64,000 nt of DNA from contig NZ_JACXIZ010000010.1 of NCBI RefSeq assembly GCF_014705605.1, forward strand, positions 1 to 64,000. Direction: 5' to 3'. Under the pieces are notes generated by a model. That model saw only the letters and a program-made list of their open reading frames with translations, made no database searches and was not told where the DNA came from. The position numbers and the translations under genes were made by a program. The DNA is from Paenibacillus sabuli. GTDB taxonomy: Bacteria; Bacillota; Bacilli; Paenibacillales; Paenibacillaceae. Positions 43,722 through 52,202 of the stretch are shown piece by piece. How positions within the stretch are numbered: the first letter of the stretch is position 1; every line of letters begins with the position of its first letter.

Positions 43722-44847
43722 AAGCATTCACCAGCAGTTGCTTGCCGGCCAGCCAGCCGGTGATACGCTGATTGAGCTCCTCCTCCGTCAGATCGGGCAG
43801 CGCCTGGTGCTCCACCGCCAGATCGTAGAGCCGCTCCATCGGCTCGCGCGGATCGGCCTTTTTGGCCTTGGCGTCGGTCTTGAGCGTCTCCCACGTGCCG
43901 AGCACGTACGTGCGCGGGTCGAGCTCATGCTTGCTATAGAAGTGATGCAGGCGCTCCAGGTGGTCGAAGAAGCCTTCGCCCAAGCGCTCCATCGCGTCGC
44001 CGCGCAGCAGCGCGATCTCGACCTCATACATCGGCCGGGATTGCTTGCTGTCCTTGCCGATCCACGGTGTCTCCAGGATGAACGGCCGGCCGGCGAGCCC
44101 CTCGTGATCGACGACGCGCTTGATCGCCTCGTAGCCGAGATAGCCGGAGCCGACCGGCGTGTGACGGTCCTTGCCCGCGCCGCGCGGGTTCTTGGTGTCG
44201 TTGAGATGGACGACCGCGACCCGGTCCAGCCCGACGATACGGTCGAACTGCTCCAGTACGCCGTCGAGATCGCCCGCCAGATCGTAGCCCGCGTCATGCA
44301 TATGGCACGTATCCATGCAGATCGTCAGGCGGTCGTTTTCCTGCACCTTGTCGATGATCGCCGCCAGCTCCTCAAAGCTGCGCCCGATCTCCGTGCCCTT
44401 GCCGGCCATCGTCTCCAGCGCGATGTTGACCTCGGTCTCGCTCGTTCCGCTCAGCACCTCGTTCAGCCCTTCGGCGATGCGGGCGATGCCGTATTCGGCA
44501 TCCTTGTCGGTATAGGCGCCGGGATGCAGCACGATATTGCGCACGCCGATCGCGTGCGTACGCCGGATCTCGTCCTGCAGGAAGCGCACTGCCAGGTCGT
44601 ACGTATTGTCCTTGTAGGAGCCCAGATTGATAATATACGGCGCGTGCACGACGATCTCGTCGATGCCCGCGACGCCCATGGCCTCCTTGCCTTCTTCGAT
44701 ATATAACTCCTCGATCGGCTTGCGCCGCGTGTTCTGCGGGGCGCCGGTATAGATCATGAATGAGCTGGAGCCGTAGGACCGCGCCTCCTGCGTGGCTGTC
44801 AACAGGCCTTTATTCGAAAATGATACGTGCGAACCGATTTTTAGCAT
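43720..44847 (-). CDS. nfo: Deoxyribonuclease IV (AP endonuclease Nfo), extended
   Basis: 375 aa from the ATG at 44847 behind GAGGAG. The EndoIV core has '[42 protein letters not shown]', '[12 protein letters not shown]', '[17 protein letters not shown]', '[18 protein letters not shown]', '[13 protein letters not shown]' and '[16 protein letters not shown]', containing the three-zinc ligands. It cuts 5' to abasic sites in base-excision repair. The core normally ends near residue 285; the last 90 residues are an extra helical tail. Its stop codon lies inside the fold-back element end. Confidence 0.93.
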   Translation of the reverse strand: MLKIGSHVSFSNKGLLTATQEARSYGSSSFMIYTGAPQNTRRKPIEELYIEEGKEAMGVAGIDEIVVHAPYIINLGSYKDNTYDLAVRFLQDEIRRTHAIGVRNIVLHPGAYTDKDAEYGIARIAEGLNEVLSGTSETEVNIALETMAGKGTEIGRSFEELAAIIDKVQENDRLTICMDTCHMHDAGYDLAGDLDGVLEQFDRIVGLDRVAVVHLNDTKNPRGAGKDRHTPVGSGYLGYEAIKRVVDHEGLAGRPFILETPWIGKDSKQSRPMYEVEIALLRGDAMERLGEGFFDHLERLHHFYSKHELDPRTYVLGTWETLKTDAKAKKADPREPMERLYDLAVEHQALPDLTEEELNQRITGWLAGKQLLVNA

Positions 44848-44989
44848 GAGCTGCAATCGCTCCTCTCCATAATTACGGGACCCGTCATGAATTGCGGTCT
44901 CGCCATGCGGGCATACTTGCCTTCTATTCTACAGGGAATATCGAAATAAATCTACGAATGCGCTATAATTCATAGTGAGGTGAACGAAA

Positions 44990-45427
44990 ATGAAAGCTGC
45001 ATCGGACGAGTTTATGTTTTTCATTATATTCTGGGGGATTGTGTTGGTCGGCTTGATGGCGATCGGCGGGTTTTTTATGTTCCGCAAATTCCTGAAGGTG
45101 CTGCCCAAACGCGACGGCAAATCCAAGCTCGACTGGCAAAATTACTGGGTCGAGCGGAGCCGTCCGATGTGGACCGAAGAGAGCAAGGCCTTGCTCGACG
45201 AGCTCGTCTCTCCCGTCCCCGGCGCCTTCCGCGACATCGCCAAGCACACGATCGCCGCCAAAATCGGCGAAATCGCCGTCGAAAGCGGAGAGCCGCACGT
45301 GACGCGCGCGCACTGCATCGAGGGGTATATCCGTGCGACACCGCGGCGCGATTATCGCAGCTTGGTCAGCTTCCTGGAGAAAAAACAGATCGATTATACG
45401 CCGTATAAGCATCTGCTCAATCGCTGA
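44990..45427 (+). CDS. DUF2621 membrane protein (YneK-like)
   Basis: 145 aa. One N-terminal membrane helix ('FMFFIIFWGIVLVGLMAIGGFFMF'), then a conserved cytoplasmic part 'DWQNYWVERSRPMWTEESKALLDELVSPVPGAFRDIAKHTIAAKIGEIA'. This matches the DUF2621 family seen in Bacillus YneK, of unknown function. AGGTGA precedes the ATG. A TATAAT (about 44964) lies just upstream without an obvious -35. Confidence 0.82.
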   Translation: MKAASDEFMFFIIFWGIVLVGLMAIGGFFMFRKFLKVLPKRDGKSKLDWQNYWVERSRPMWTEESKALLDELVSPVPGAFRDIAKHTIAAKIGEIAVESGEPHVTRAHCIEGYIRATPRRDYRSLVSFLEKKQIDYTPYKHLLNR

Positions 45428-45516
45428 ACGCAGGCGTCGGCGCGAGCGCCAAGATCGGATTCGACTGAAACCTTCGGGGGTATAGTTTCGTTATACCGTG
45501 CAGGAGGTGGTCGAAT

Positions 45517-46113
45517 ATGACCCTATCAACCCAGTCCAAGTCATCCAAAGCCAAAGTCAAATCCTGTGCAGCCGCCCTCGCGCTCGCGCTCGCCGTCACC
45601 GCATCGATGACCGCATGTGCCAACGACGGAAACGAAACGGCGCCGCAAACGGGCGGCAACGATACGAATATAACGAATCCGGCCAACGGCGAAGGCAGCG
45701 GCAACGACGCGCCAACCAACACGCCGGAGCCGGATTCGGGCGCGAACAACGAGAACGGCGCAGGCCAAAACGGCGACGCCGGTCCAAGCGACGATCAGTC
45801 CGGCGAGACTGGCGGCGGCGAGGAGCCGACCAACGGAGACGGCGAATCACCTGGCGAAGGCACGCCTTCGGAGACGGATGGCACGCCGATCATCGCTGCC
45901 GGCACCTACAGCGGGCTGGTGGACGGCCATACCGTCGAGATCGTGACGCCTGAGGGGCCGACTGCCTTTCAATACGGCGACGAGCTCGCCGACACGCTCG
46001 GCGAGCTGGCGCAGGACGATCCCGTGGCCATCACCTATACCGAAAAAGAAGTGCAAGCCGGGGACGAAACCGTCACGCAGCTCTGGCTGACCGCGATCGA
46101 AAAGACGGAATAA
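45517..46113 (+). CDS. Lipoprotein with disordered linker, unknown function
   Basis: 198 aa. The signal peptide ends in the lipobox SMTACAN near residue 34. Residues about 36-122 are a low-complexity Gly/Asn/Glu/Pro/Thr spacer that probably crosses the cell wall. The folded C-terminal 70 residues ('IIAAGTYSGLVDGHTVEIVTPEGPTAFQYGDELADTLGELAQDDPVAITYTEKE') look like a small beta domain. GGAGGTGG precedes the ATG. Followed by the epimerase gene after 19 bp. Confidence 0.7.
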   Translation: MTLSTQSKSSKAKVKSCAAALALALAVTASMTACANDGNETAPQTGGNDTNITNPANGEGSGNDAPTNTPEPDSGANNENGAGQNGDAGPSDDQSGETGGGEEPTNGDGESPGEGTPSETDGTPIIAAGTYSGLVDGHTVEIVTPEGPTAFQYGDELADTLGELAQDDPVAITYTEKEVQAGDETVTQLWLTAIEKTE

Positions 46114-46132
46114 ACCGATACGAGGTGAACCT

Positions 46133-47032
46133 ATGCGAGTAGCGGTAACCGGCGGCTCCGGCTTCGTCGGCGGCGCGCTCGTCAGCGCATTGCTGGCGCG
46201 CGGCGACGAGGTCTGGATCGTGACGCGTTCGACCGGACATGTCGAGCGCAGCGATCCCAAGCTGCATGTCATTACGTGGGAGGACATGGCGGCCAAGCCC
46301 GAGCGGCTCGAAGGCGTGCAGGCGGTGGTCAATCTGGCGGGCGAGTCAATCGACCAGCGCTGGACCTCCGAGTCCAAGGAGCGGATCGTCAAGTCGCGCA
46401 CGGACGCGGCCGATCGCGTCGCGCGTCTGGTGCGCGCCTTGCAGCGCGGCCCCGAAGTCGTCGTCAATGCATCGGGCATCTCCTATTACGGCACCTCGGA
46501 GACCGCGCGCTTCGACGAGTCGAGCCCGCAGCGCATCACCGACTTCCTCTCCTCCGTCGTGGACAAGTGGGAAAAAGCCGCCGAGGAGATCCCCGTGCCG
46601 CGTCTGGTCAAGCTGCGGGTCGGCGTCGTGCTGGACAGCGAGGGCGGCGCCTTCCCGAAGATGGCTATGCCCTATCGCCTCTTCGGCGGCGGCCCGGTCG
46701 GCAGCGGACGGCAGTGGCTGCCGTGGATCCACCTGGAGGATATCGTGCGGCTGATCCTGTTCTGCATCGACAATCCTGCCATCGAAGGTCCGGTCAACGC
46801 TTCTGCGCCGGAGCCGGTCACCAACGACCGCTTCGGACGGGCGATCGCGCGCGCCATGAGGCGGCCGCACTGGTTCCCCGTGCCGGCCTTCCTCATGAAG
46901 GCGCTGTTCGGCGAGATGTCGGTCGTGCTGCTGGACGGTCAGCATGCGGTGCCGCGCCGGGCGCTGGACGCGGGCTTCGCCTTCCGCTACCCTGACATCG
47001 ACACAGCCATGCAAGAGCTGGTCGGCGGCTAA
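46133..47032 (+). CDS. TIGR01777-family NAD-dependent epimerase/dehydratase
   Basis: 299 aa. 'RVAVTGGSGFVGGALVSALLARGDEVWIVTRS' gives the extended-SDR glycine motif. 'VVNLAGESIDQRWTSESKERIVKSRTDAADRV', 'NASGISYYGTSE' and 'LRVGVVLDSEGGAFPKM... GSGRQWLPWIHLEDIVRLI' are TIGR01777 (YfcH/SulA) hallmarks, and DUF1731 forms the C-terminus. Substrate unknown. A very long frame on the opposite strand (46346-48919) is a high-GC shadow across this gene and the next. Confidence 0.9.
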   Translation: MRVAVTGGSGFVGGALVSALLARGDEVWIVTRSTGHVERSDPKLHVITWEDMAAKPERLEGVQAVVNLAGESIDQRWTSESKERIVKSRTDAADRVARLVRALQRGPEVVVNASGISYYGTSETARFDESSPQRITDFLSSVVDKWEKAAEEIPVPRLVKLRVGVVLDSEGGAFPKMAMPYRLFGGGPVGSGRQWLPWIHLEDIVRLILFCIDNPAIEGPVNASAPEPVTNDRFGRAIARAMRRPHWFPVPAFLMKALFGEMSVVLLDGQHAVPRRALDAGFAFRYPDIDTAMQELVGG

Positions 47033-47053
47033 GTCGGCGCCGGTGGCAATCGC

Positions 47054-47086
47054 GGCCCGGGCCTCCGAACAATCGGAGCCCGGGCC
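47054..47086. terminator. Terminator-like hairpin
   Basis: GGCCCGGGCCTCCGA-ACAA-TCGGAGCCCGGGCC with one bulged C; no T-run follows, so efficiency is uncertain. Confidence 0.5.
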
Positions 47087-47170
47087 TCCGTCTGTCCGCA
47101 CGCCCCTTTCCACCAGTCCCTTTGCCTGCATACTCCTCCGCTTCCTACATCCTGCGCGGCTCGCCCCAGC

Positions 47171-47199
47171 TTGCGCGTGACAAGTTCCCATCATATAAT
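47171..47199 (+). promoter_or_regulatory. Promoter of the kinase-like effector gene
   Basis: TTGCGC (47171-47176), 17 bp, TATAAT (47194-47199). It rules out any translation start before about 47205. Confidence 0.6.
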
Positions 47200-47275
47200 A
47201 GGGACAACACGCGTATGCTCGGACATGCATACCTCCGACCACACGACCGACCTTCAAGCAAAGCAGGTGAACGTA

Positions 47276-48814
47276 TTGCGCGACACGCCCAGCACCAAAC
47301 GAACGGCCCCCTCGTCTGCGTCCGCATGGAAAAACGCTCAGCCAAGCGCGCGTTCGGGCGCTGCCCCCTCGCCTGCCAACAGCCTGCTGCAGCTGCAGCA
47401 GACTGCCGGAAATTCGGCTGCCCTGCAACAAGCGCATCACGGAGCGACGCAAGGCGACGCCATCCAGCGCATGCCCACACGAGACCAGGTAGTGCGGCAG
47501 CTCGGCCCGCCCAAGGAGCATGTCAAAAATCCGCTCGCCGGCAAGTGGCTCGGCAAAAAGCTGCGGGTCAACGAGAATCTCAAGAACAACAGCTCCCGCT
47601 ATCGCAGCATTCTCGACAAGCTGGATCTGTTCAACACGTACATTACGACGACGGCAGTGGGCGATACCCAGCAAGCCGTGGAGCAGCAGCTCGATCAGAT
47701 CAAAGCGCATTACCGCTCGGTCGAGACGGCGCTGCAGCAATATGAAGCCTCCAAGGAAGGCGGAGCCAAAGCAGCTTACTTCCAGAATCTGCTCGCGCAG
47801 CTGCCCACAGAGCGGGCGGAGACGATCGTCAACGGCCACCGGCTGATGCATGAGCCGCCGGCCGAACGCACGATGTGGTCGGTACATGCGGCCCGGACCG
47901 CAGGCACGATGGTGCTGAATGACCGGATGTCGACCAATCAGACGATTCAAGGCGGCATCAACGAGGTGAAGTTTTTCCGGCACGGCCGTACCGAGGGAGC
48001 CTTCAAAGCCAATAAGGATACGCTGGCGGATGTCGATATGATGGCGCCGGATGTGGATATCAACTCGCCGGAGGCCAAGGAGAGCGGCATTGCGGACGAC
48101 TTCGGCATCGACAAGCAGGATGCCCGGCTGTCGAAGCGCGACGTGGCGCTCTCCCGGCTCAACCAGATGCTCGGCGCCAATGTGATCGCCAAGGCGCAGC
48201 TCGCCATCTACGAATCGGGCGGCGGGCCGGTGAGCGGCTCCTTCATGGACAAGGCCGACGGCAAAACCGCCGGCGCGCTCGGCAAGAGCGGCGAAATGAC
48301 GAGCGACGGCGCGAACGACACGGTCAACGTCAACGATCCGAATCTGCAACGGCTGATGTCGCGACTGCAGCTGATCGACACGCTGGCCATGCAGGCCGAC
48401 CGTCATCAGGGCAACTACTTTATCGACTATGACGACCGCGGCAATGTCGTGAGCGTCACCGGCATCGACAATGACATGTCCTTCGGCACCCGGACCAAAA
48501 TCGACGTCCGGCGGCAGGAATATCCGTCGCTCAGCAAATTCGTCGACAAGGAACTGGCGCAGCGCATCCTGGCGCTCAACGCCGAGGATCTTGGCCTGGT
48601 CATGCAAGACCTGCTCAACCCGGCCGAAATCGGGGCCTTGATGGAGCGGCTCGACAAGCTGCAAACGCATCTGCAAAAGCTGCAGAGCGATAATAAGCTG
48701 CTCGCGCCCGGCGAATGGAACGACATCACCGCCGAAGCGCTCGCGGCAGAGAACAATGGTTACGAAGGCGGCAGTTATTACGGCAAGCTCAAAAATGAGG
48801 TGGACGGGGACTAA
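47276..48814 (+). CDS. Putative eCIS-type effector with PI3/4-kinase-like core
   Basis: 512 aa if started at TTG 47276, which has AGGTGA 5 nt upstream; ATG 47225 (529 aa) is the alternative. Residues 1-66 are disordered and hold 'LLQLQQTAGNSAALQQ' (37-52) and 'AIQRM' (62-66), resembling the N-termini of DUF4157/eCIS-associated proteins. A helical region follows. Residues about 190-410 show kinase landmarks: Lys244 in 'EGAFKANKD', catalytic loop ADRHQGN (Asp375) and metal motif GIDND (Asp398) before MSFG. This order matches the PI3/4-kinase-like fold. No signal peptide or membrane helix. Ends in a strong terminator; no eCIS structural genes are nearby. Function is inferred from motifs only. 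Confidence 0.6.
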   Translation: MRDTPSTKRTAPSSASAWKNAQPSARSGAAPSPANSLLQLQQTAGNSAALQQAHHGATQGDAIQRMPTRDQVVRQLGPPKEHVKNPLAGKWLGKKLRVNENLKNNSSRYRSILDKLDLFNTYITTTAVGDTQQAVEQQLDQIKAHYRSVETALQQYEASKEGGAKAAYFQNLLAQLPTERAETIVNGHRLMHEPPAERTMWSVHAARTAGTMVLNDRMSTNQTIQGGINEVKFFRHGRTEGAFKANKDTLADVDMMAPDVDINSPEAKESGIADDFGIDKQDARLSKRDVALSRLNQMLGANVIAKAQLAIYESGGGPVSGSFMDKADGKTAGALGKSGEMTSDGANDTVNVNDPNLQRLMSRLQLIDTLAMQADRHQGNYFIDYDDRGNVVSVTGIDNDMSFGTRTKIDVRRQEYPSLSKFVDKELAQRILALNAEDLGLVMQDLLNPAEIGALMERLDKLQTHLQKLQSDNKLLAPGEWNDITAEALAAENNGYEGGSYYGKLKNEVDGD

Positions 48815-48850
48815 TTTCCCTTCCCCCTTCCTGCTGCGGCACCGCCAAGC

Positions 48851-48894
48851 GGGCCAAGGATGCGTCTGTACGACGCATCCTTGGCCCTTTTTTT
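48851..48894 (+). terminator. Strong terminator of the kinase-like gene
   Basis: GGGCCAAGGATGCGTC-TGTAC-GACGCATCCTTGGCCC followed by seven T, 37 bp after the stop codon. Confidence 0.95.
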
Positions 48895-49024
48895 GAACGT
48901 ATAGAAAGGATATCCTCATATTCGGGTCAGAACGCCTGACTGCGGGTAAAAAGCAGCAAGGCGCACCTACTTAAAAAGCGCTACACTACTCATTCGCTTC
49001 ATCGAAAGAGAAAGGATGATTCGC

Positions 49025-50083
49025 ATGAAAAAGCACACTCAAAAAATAACGCCCGTCTTTCTGGCCGCGGGGCTCGTCGTCGGTGGTTCGACCATCCCCG
49101 TCACGCTAACCGACGCCGCGACGCCGACCGCGCAGCAGCGTCAGGCCTACGATACCGTGCGCTTGCAGGTGAATGGCGAAGCCCTGCAGATGCAAGGCCT
49201 CTTGTCCGAAGGACGCACCATGATTCCGTTGCGGGCGCTGAGCGAGGCGCTTGATTTCTCGATCTCCTACGACAGTGAGACCTCTACCTATACCATCGGC
49301 TCCGGCATCAATCAGCTGCAGCTCACGACCGGCAGCTACGGACCGAGCATGACGATCAATCACCTCTATCTCGGCGATTACGATCCGCTCAATGTGGAGA
49401 GCCGGCTCTATGTGCCGTATCGCGTCCTGAGCGACTTCCTCGGCCTGCACGGCGCGTGGGACAACCAGACCAAGACGCTGAATATCGTCCAGGCGAATCA
49501 GGTCAACGAGATGACCTTGACAGCCGAAGCCATGAACGACAGCGTGAACGACTCCGAGATTGCGATTCGCACCTTGCAGCTCGAAGGCGACAGCGAGGCT
49601 ACCCGGCGCATCAACGAGACGCTCCAGGCGCAGGCCGACAAGTTCATGCAAGCCTCCACGGAGACGGCGCAGGAACGGCCGGGGGATGTGCGCAGCTATG
49701 AATTTATGCAGGACTTCATCGTCACCTACAATCAGCATGGTATGTTGAACGTGCTCGTCCAAGGTGACAGCTACGTCGGCGGCGCGCACGGCATCCAGTC
49801 GCGCACCAGCCTGCTCTTCGATCTCCAGACCGGCGAGCAGTTGACGCTGCAGGACGTCCTTGGGGCCAATTCCAATTACATGGCGGAGCTGGACAATATC
49901 GCACGGGCCGGCCTGACCGAGTCGGGCGGCTATCTCGGCGGCTTTGAGGGCCTGGACGATGAGCCGCAATTCTACCTGAAGCGTGACGGCCTTGTCCTCT
50001 ACTTCGAGCCTTACGAATACACCGCCTACGCCGAGGGCTTTCCGGAGTTTTACGTCACGTTCGGCGAGCCGGACGTGAATTGA
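49025..50083 (+). CDS. Secreted stalk-domain protein with DUF3298/RsiV-like C-terminus
   Basis: 352 aa from the ATG at 49025 (GAAAGG 9 nt upstream). Signal peptide about 1-32. Residues about 40-155 are a copper-amine-oxidase-N stalk domain ('MIPLRALSEALDFSISYDSETSTYTI', 'YVPYRVLSDFLGLHGAWDNQTKTLNI'). Residues about 165-350 resemble PdaC/RsiV modules: DUF4163 ('IAIRTLQLEGDSEATRRINETLQAQADKFM') and DUF3298 ('GGAHGIQSRTSLLFDLQTGEQLTLQDVL', 'FYLKRDGLVLYFEPYEYTAYAEGFPEFYV'). These are extracellular, and some bind lysozyme-type ligands. Single gene with terminator. Confidence 0.82.
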   Translation: MKKHTQKITPVFLAAGLVVGGSTIPVTLTDAATPTAQQRQAYDTVRLQVNGEALQMQGLLSEGRTMIPLRALSEALDFSISYDSETSTYTIGSGINQLQLTTGSYGPSMTINHLYLGDYDPLNVESRLYVPYRVLSDFLGLHGAWDNQTKTLNIVQANQVNEMTLTAEAMNDSVNDSEIAIRTLQLEGDSEATRRINETLQAQADKFMQASTETAQERPGDVRSYEFMQDFIVTYNQHGMLNVLVQGDSYVGGAHGIQSRTSLLFDLQTGEQLTLQDVLGANSNYMAELDNIARAGLTESGGYLGGFEGLDDEPQFYLKRDGLVLYFEPYEYTAYAEGFPEFYVTFGEPDVN

Positions 50084-50095
50084 ATATAGGAATGA

Positions 50096-50137
50096 AATAA
50101 GCTCCGCCAAGGTCGCAAGACCTTGGCGGAGCTTATT
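50096..50137. terminator. Bidirectional terminator
   Basis: AATAAGCTCCGCCAAGGTC-GCAA-GACCTTGGCGGAGCTTATT, perfect, between convergent genes; short T-runs on both sides. Confidence 0.85.
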
Positions 50138-50167
50138 TATCGGGCAGCTTTCTCAAATTTGGCGCTG

Positions 50168-51172
50168 CTAGCGCAACGCCTTCAAAAGCTGCAGGGCATA
50201 ATGGGTATACCCCTCGTCATTGGGATGGGTGCCGTCTGCGAATACACGCTCATCCCCGGGCACCAGGCCGTAGCCGTCGATCACCTTCACTTGCGCGCAG
50301 CGCGCCGCCACAGCGGCGATAATCGCTGCGACATCATGAAGATTGCCGAGACTGCGCTGTTCCTCTGCAACCCTTCTCCAGATCGGGGTAATGACGTAGA
50401 TCGGCACATTCGGATAGATCGATATCAGCTTATCGAGATAATTCGACACGATCGATTCGAACTCCCTTCGTTCGTAACCGCGGTTCCAATCATTGGTGCC
50501 ATACGCTACAGTAATGAGATCGGCGGGATAGTGCTCCGCGAGCGCCGGATCGAGACTGTCCGGGTCAAAGACATACCCGCCGACCCCTTGATTCAAGAGG
50601 TCCATTTCGAGGAAATCAGCCACCTGCACCGGATACGAGTAGGCCGCATGACGTCCGTCCATCCCTTGCGTGATGGAATCCCCGAGACTGAGCAGTCTGC
50701 GCGGGTGTTTGGCGACCGGTTCGACGACTGCCCCGGCACTGACCTCGACGCCCAGCAGGAGGGTCTCGACATTTTGCGGGAATACGATGCGAAGCGCATT
50801 CCGCTTCCCTCGCTCGCCGGGCAGGAGCGGGATCGCAAAGGAAAGCTCGACGCGAACCGCCGACTGGCCCTCGAAGGACTCGATTCCTTCCGAGACGATG
50901 CCTCTACCATTCACATACAGATCAAATGCCGCATAATCTCTGGCCGCCCCCTGAAAGACGACCGATAGCTTCAGGCGTTCGGCATCCGTGCGCAGCTTCA
51001 TGACGACACCGGCGGAACAGCGCGATCGTTTGCCTTGCGCCTCTTGCGCGGCATACACGTCCAGTTGCCGCTCGGTGAAGCGCTGCGGACTCCATCCCCC
51101 TTCCCGCTCCACGCCGCCCAAAGTGTGGTGAAGCAGCGCCGTTCGCACCCACTTCGCATCAAGACTATCCAT
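50168..51172 (-). CDS. SGNH/GDSL hydrolase, probable carbohydrate esterase
   Basis: 334 aa from the ATG at 51172 (AAGGA 7 nt upstream). The N-terminal 140 residues form a beta-sandwich-like part. The SGNH domain has block I 'LLSLGDSITQGMDG' (catalytic Ser), block III 'VAYGTNDW' and block V 'VFADGTHPNDEGYTHYA' (catalytic Asp/His). No signal peptide, so it probably acts on imported oligosaccharides. Last gene of the polysaccharide locus; relatives deacetylate or demethylesterify sugars. Confidence 0.82.
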   Translation of the reverse strand: MDSLDAKWVRTALLHHTLGGVEREGGWSPQRFTERQLDVYAAQEAQGKRSRCSAGVVMKLRTDAERLKLSVVFQGAARDYAAFDLYVNGRGIVSEGIESFEGQSAVRVELSFAIPLLPGERGKRNALRIVFPQNVETLLLGVEVSAGAVVEPVAKHPRRLLSLGDSITQGMDGRHAAYSYPVQVADFLEMDLLNQGVGGYVFDPDSLDPALAEHYPADLITVAYGTNDWNRGYERREFESIVSNYLDKLISIYPNVPIYVITPIWRRVAEEQRSLGNLHDVAAIIAAVAARCAQVKVIDGYGLVPGDERVFADGTHPNDEGYTHYALQLLKALR

Positions 51173-51224
51173 CTTCGAATCCTTCACAATCCCCATTCCT
51201 TTCCTCATGCTGCTTGGACCCTGA

Positions 51225-52202
51225 TCATACCCGCACCTCGCGCCCCTCGCGCGCGGCGCGATAGATGGCCTCGAGTACGGCGACAATACTTCGGCCATAC
51301 AGAGGCGAAGCCATCGACTCGTCGTCGGCTAGAATCGCCTCGCTTAATTCGGCATACTGCAGCAGGAACGGATCGCTCTCATTCGGAATGTCGACCCGTT
51401 CATAGGGCCCGCCGACGCTCTTCCAGAGCGAATCGCCGGTTCGCAGCCGCAGCATGCCTTGCGTACCTATAATCTCCGTCTCGTTCCGACGGGCACCGCG
51501 ATAGCCGGATTGGACGATCATCGCGGGGATCCCGCCCTCCAGCTCCAGGTAGACGGCGCCGCTCCCTTCCACGTTGTAGGCGGTGTGATGACTGACGGAC
51601 GCCTTCACTTGTCGCACCGCCCGCTCGGTCAACCACTGGATCTTGTCGATCGAGTGGGAGCCGAGATTGGCCAGGATGCCGCCGCCGGAGGAGGCGCGAT
51701 CGAGGAACCAGCGCGGACGCGATTCGTGAAAATAATCGGCGTGCCGCACATCATGGATCATGACCAGCTCGCCCAACTCACCGCTTTGCAAGATGCGCTT
51801 GGCCGCCAGATTCTCCTTCATGTAATGCTGCGTGTGTCCGACCACGATCCGGACGCCCTGCTTGCGTCCCGCCACCAGAATGCGGTCGCACTCCGCTGTC
51901 GACAATGCCATAGGCTTCTCCAGCATGAGGTGGCAGCCGCGTTCAGCGGCATGCACGGCGGCCTCCGCATGCAGGAAGTGCGGGAGCGCGATCGTGACGA
52001 CGTCCGGTTTTTCACGATCGATCAGCTCGCGATAATCCGTATACCCCGCGATCCCGTATTTTGCCGCGATGAGCTTCGCCCGGCCGACGTCGATATCCGC
52101 AATCGCGCACGCCGTGAAGCCTTCCGTCAGCCGTATGGCGTTCAGGTGATGCTCCGCGATCGCCCCGGCCCCCAGAACGGCCGTTCGCCACTGTGCTTTC
52201 AT
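51225..52202 (-). CDS. Gfo/Idh/MocA oxidoreductase
   Basis: 325 aa. 'AVLGAGAIAEHHLNAIRLTEGFTACAIADIDVGRA' is the NAD(P)-binding fold, 'HLMLEKPMALSTAECDRIL' the EKP-type catalytic block, and 'SSGGGILANLGSHSIDKIQWLTE' the conserved His region. It overlaps the upstream paralogue by 4 bp (ATGA). Two adjacent Gfo/Idh enzymes beside a lyase and an esterase suggest stepwise oxidation of an unusual sugar; substrate unknown. Confidence 0.9.
   Translation of the reverse strand: MKAQWRTAVLGAGAIAEHHLNAIRLTEGFTACAIADIDVGRAKLIAAKYGIAGYTDYRELIDREKPDVVTIALPHFLHAEAAVHAAERGCHLMLEKPMALSTAECDRILVAGRKQGVRIVVGHTQHYMKENLAAKRILQSGELGELVMIHDVRHADYFHESRPRWFLDRASSGGGILANLGSHSIDKIQWLTERAVRQVKASVSHHTAYNVEGSGAVYLELEGGIPAMIVQSGYRGARRNETEIIGTQGMLRLRTGDSLWKSVGGPYERVDIPNESDPFLLQYAELSEAILADDESMASPLYGRSIVAVLEAIYRAAREGREVRV

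Noticed and set aside
46346-48919. 857-codon open frame opposite the epimerase and kinase-like genes
   Set aside because: It spans two convincing plus-strand genes and the terminator between them, and has no family resemblance.
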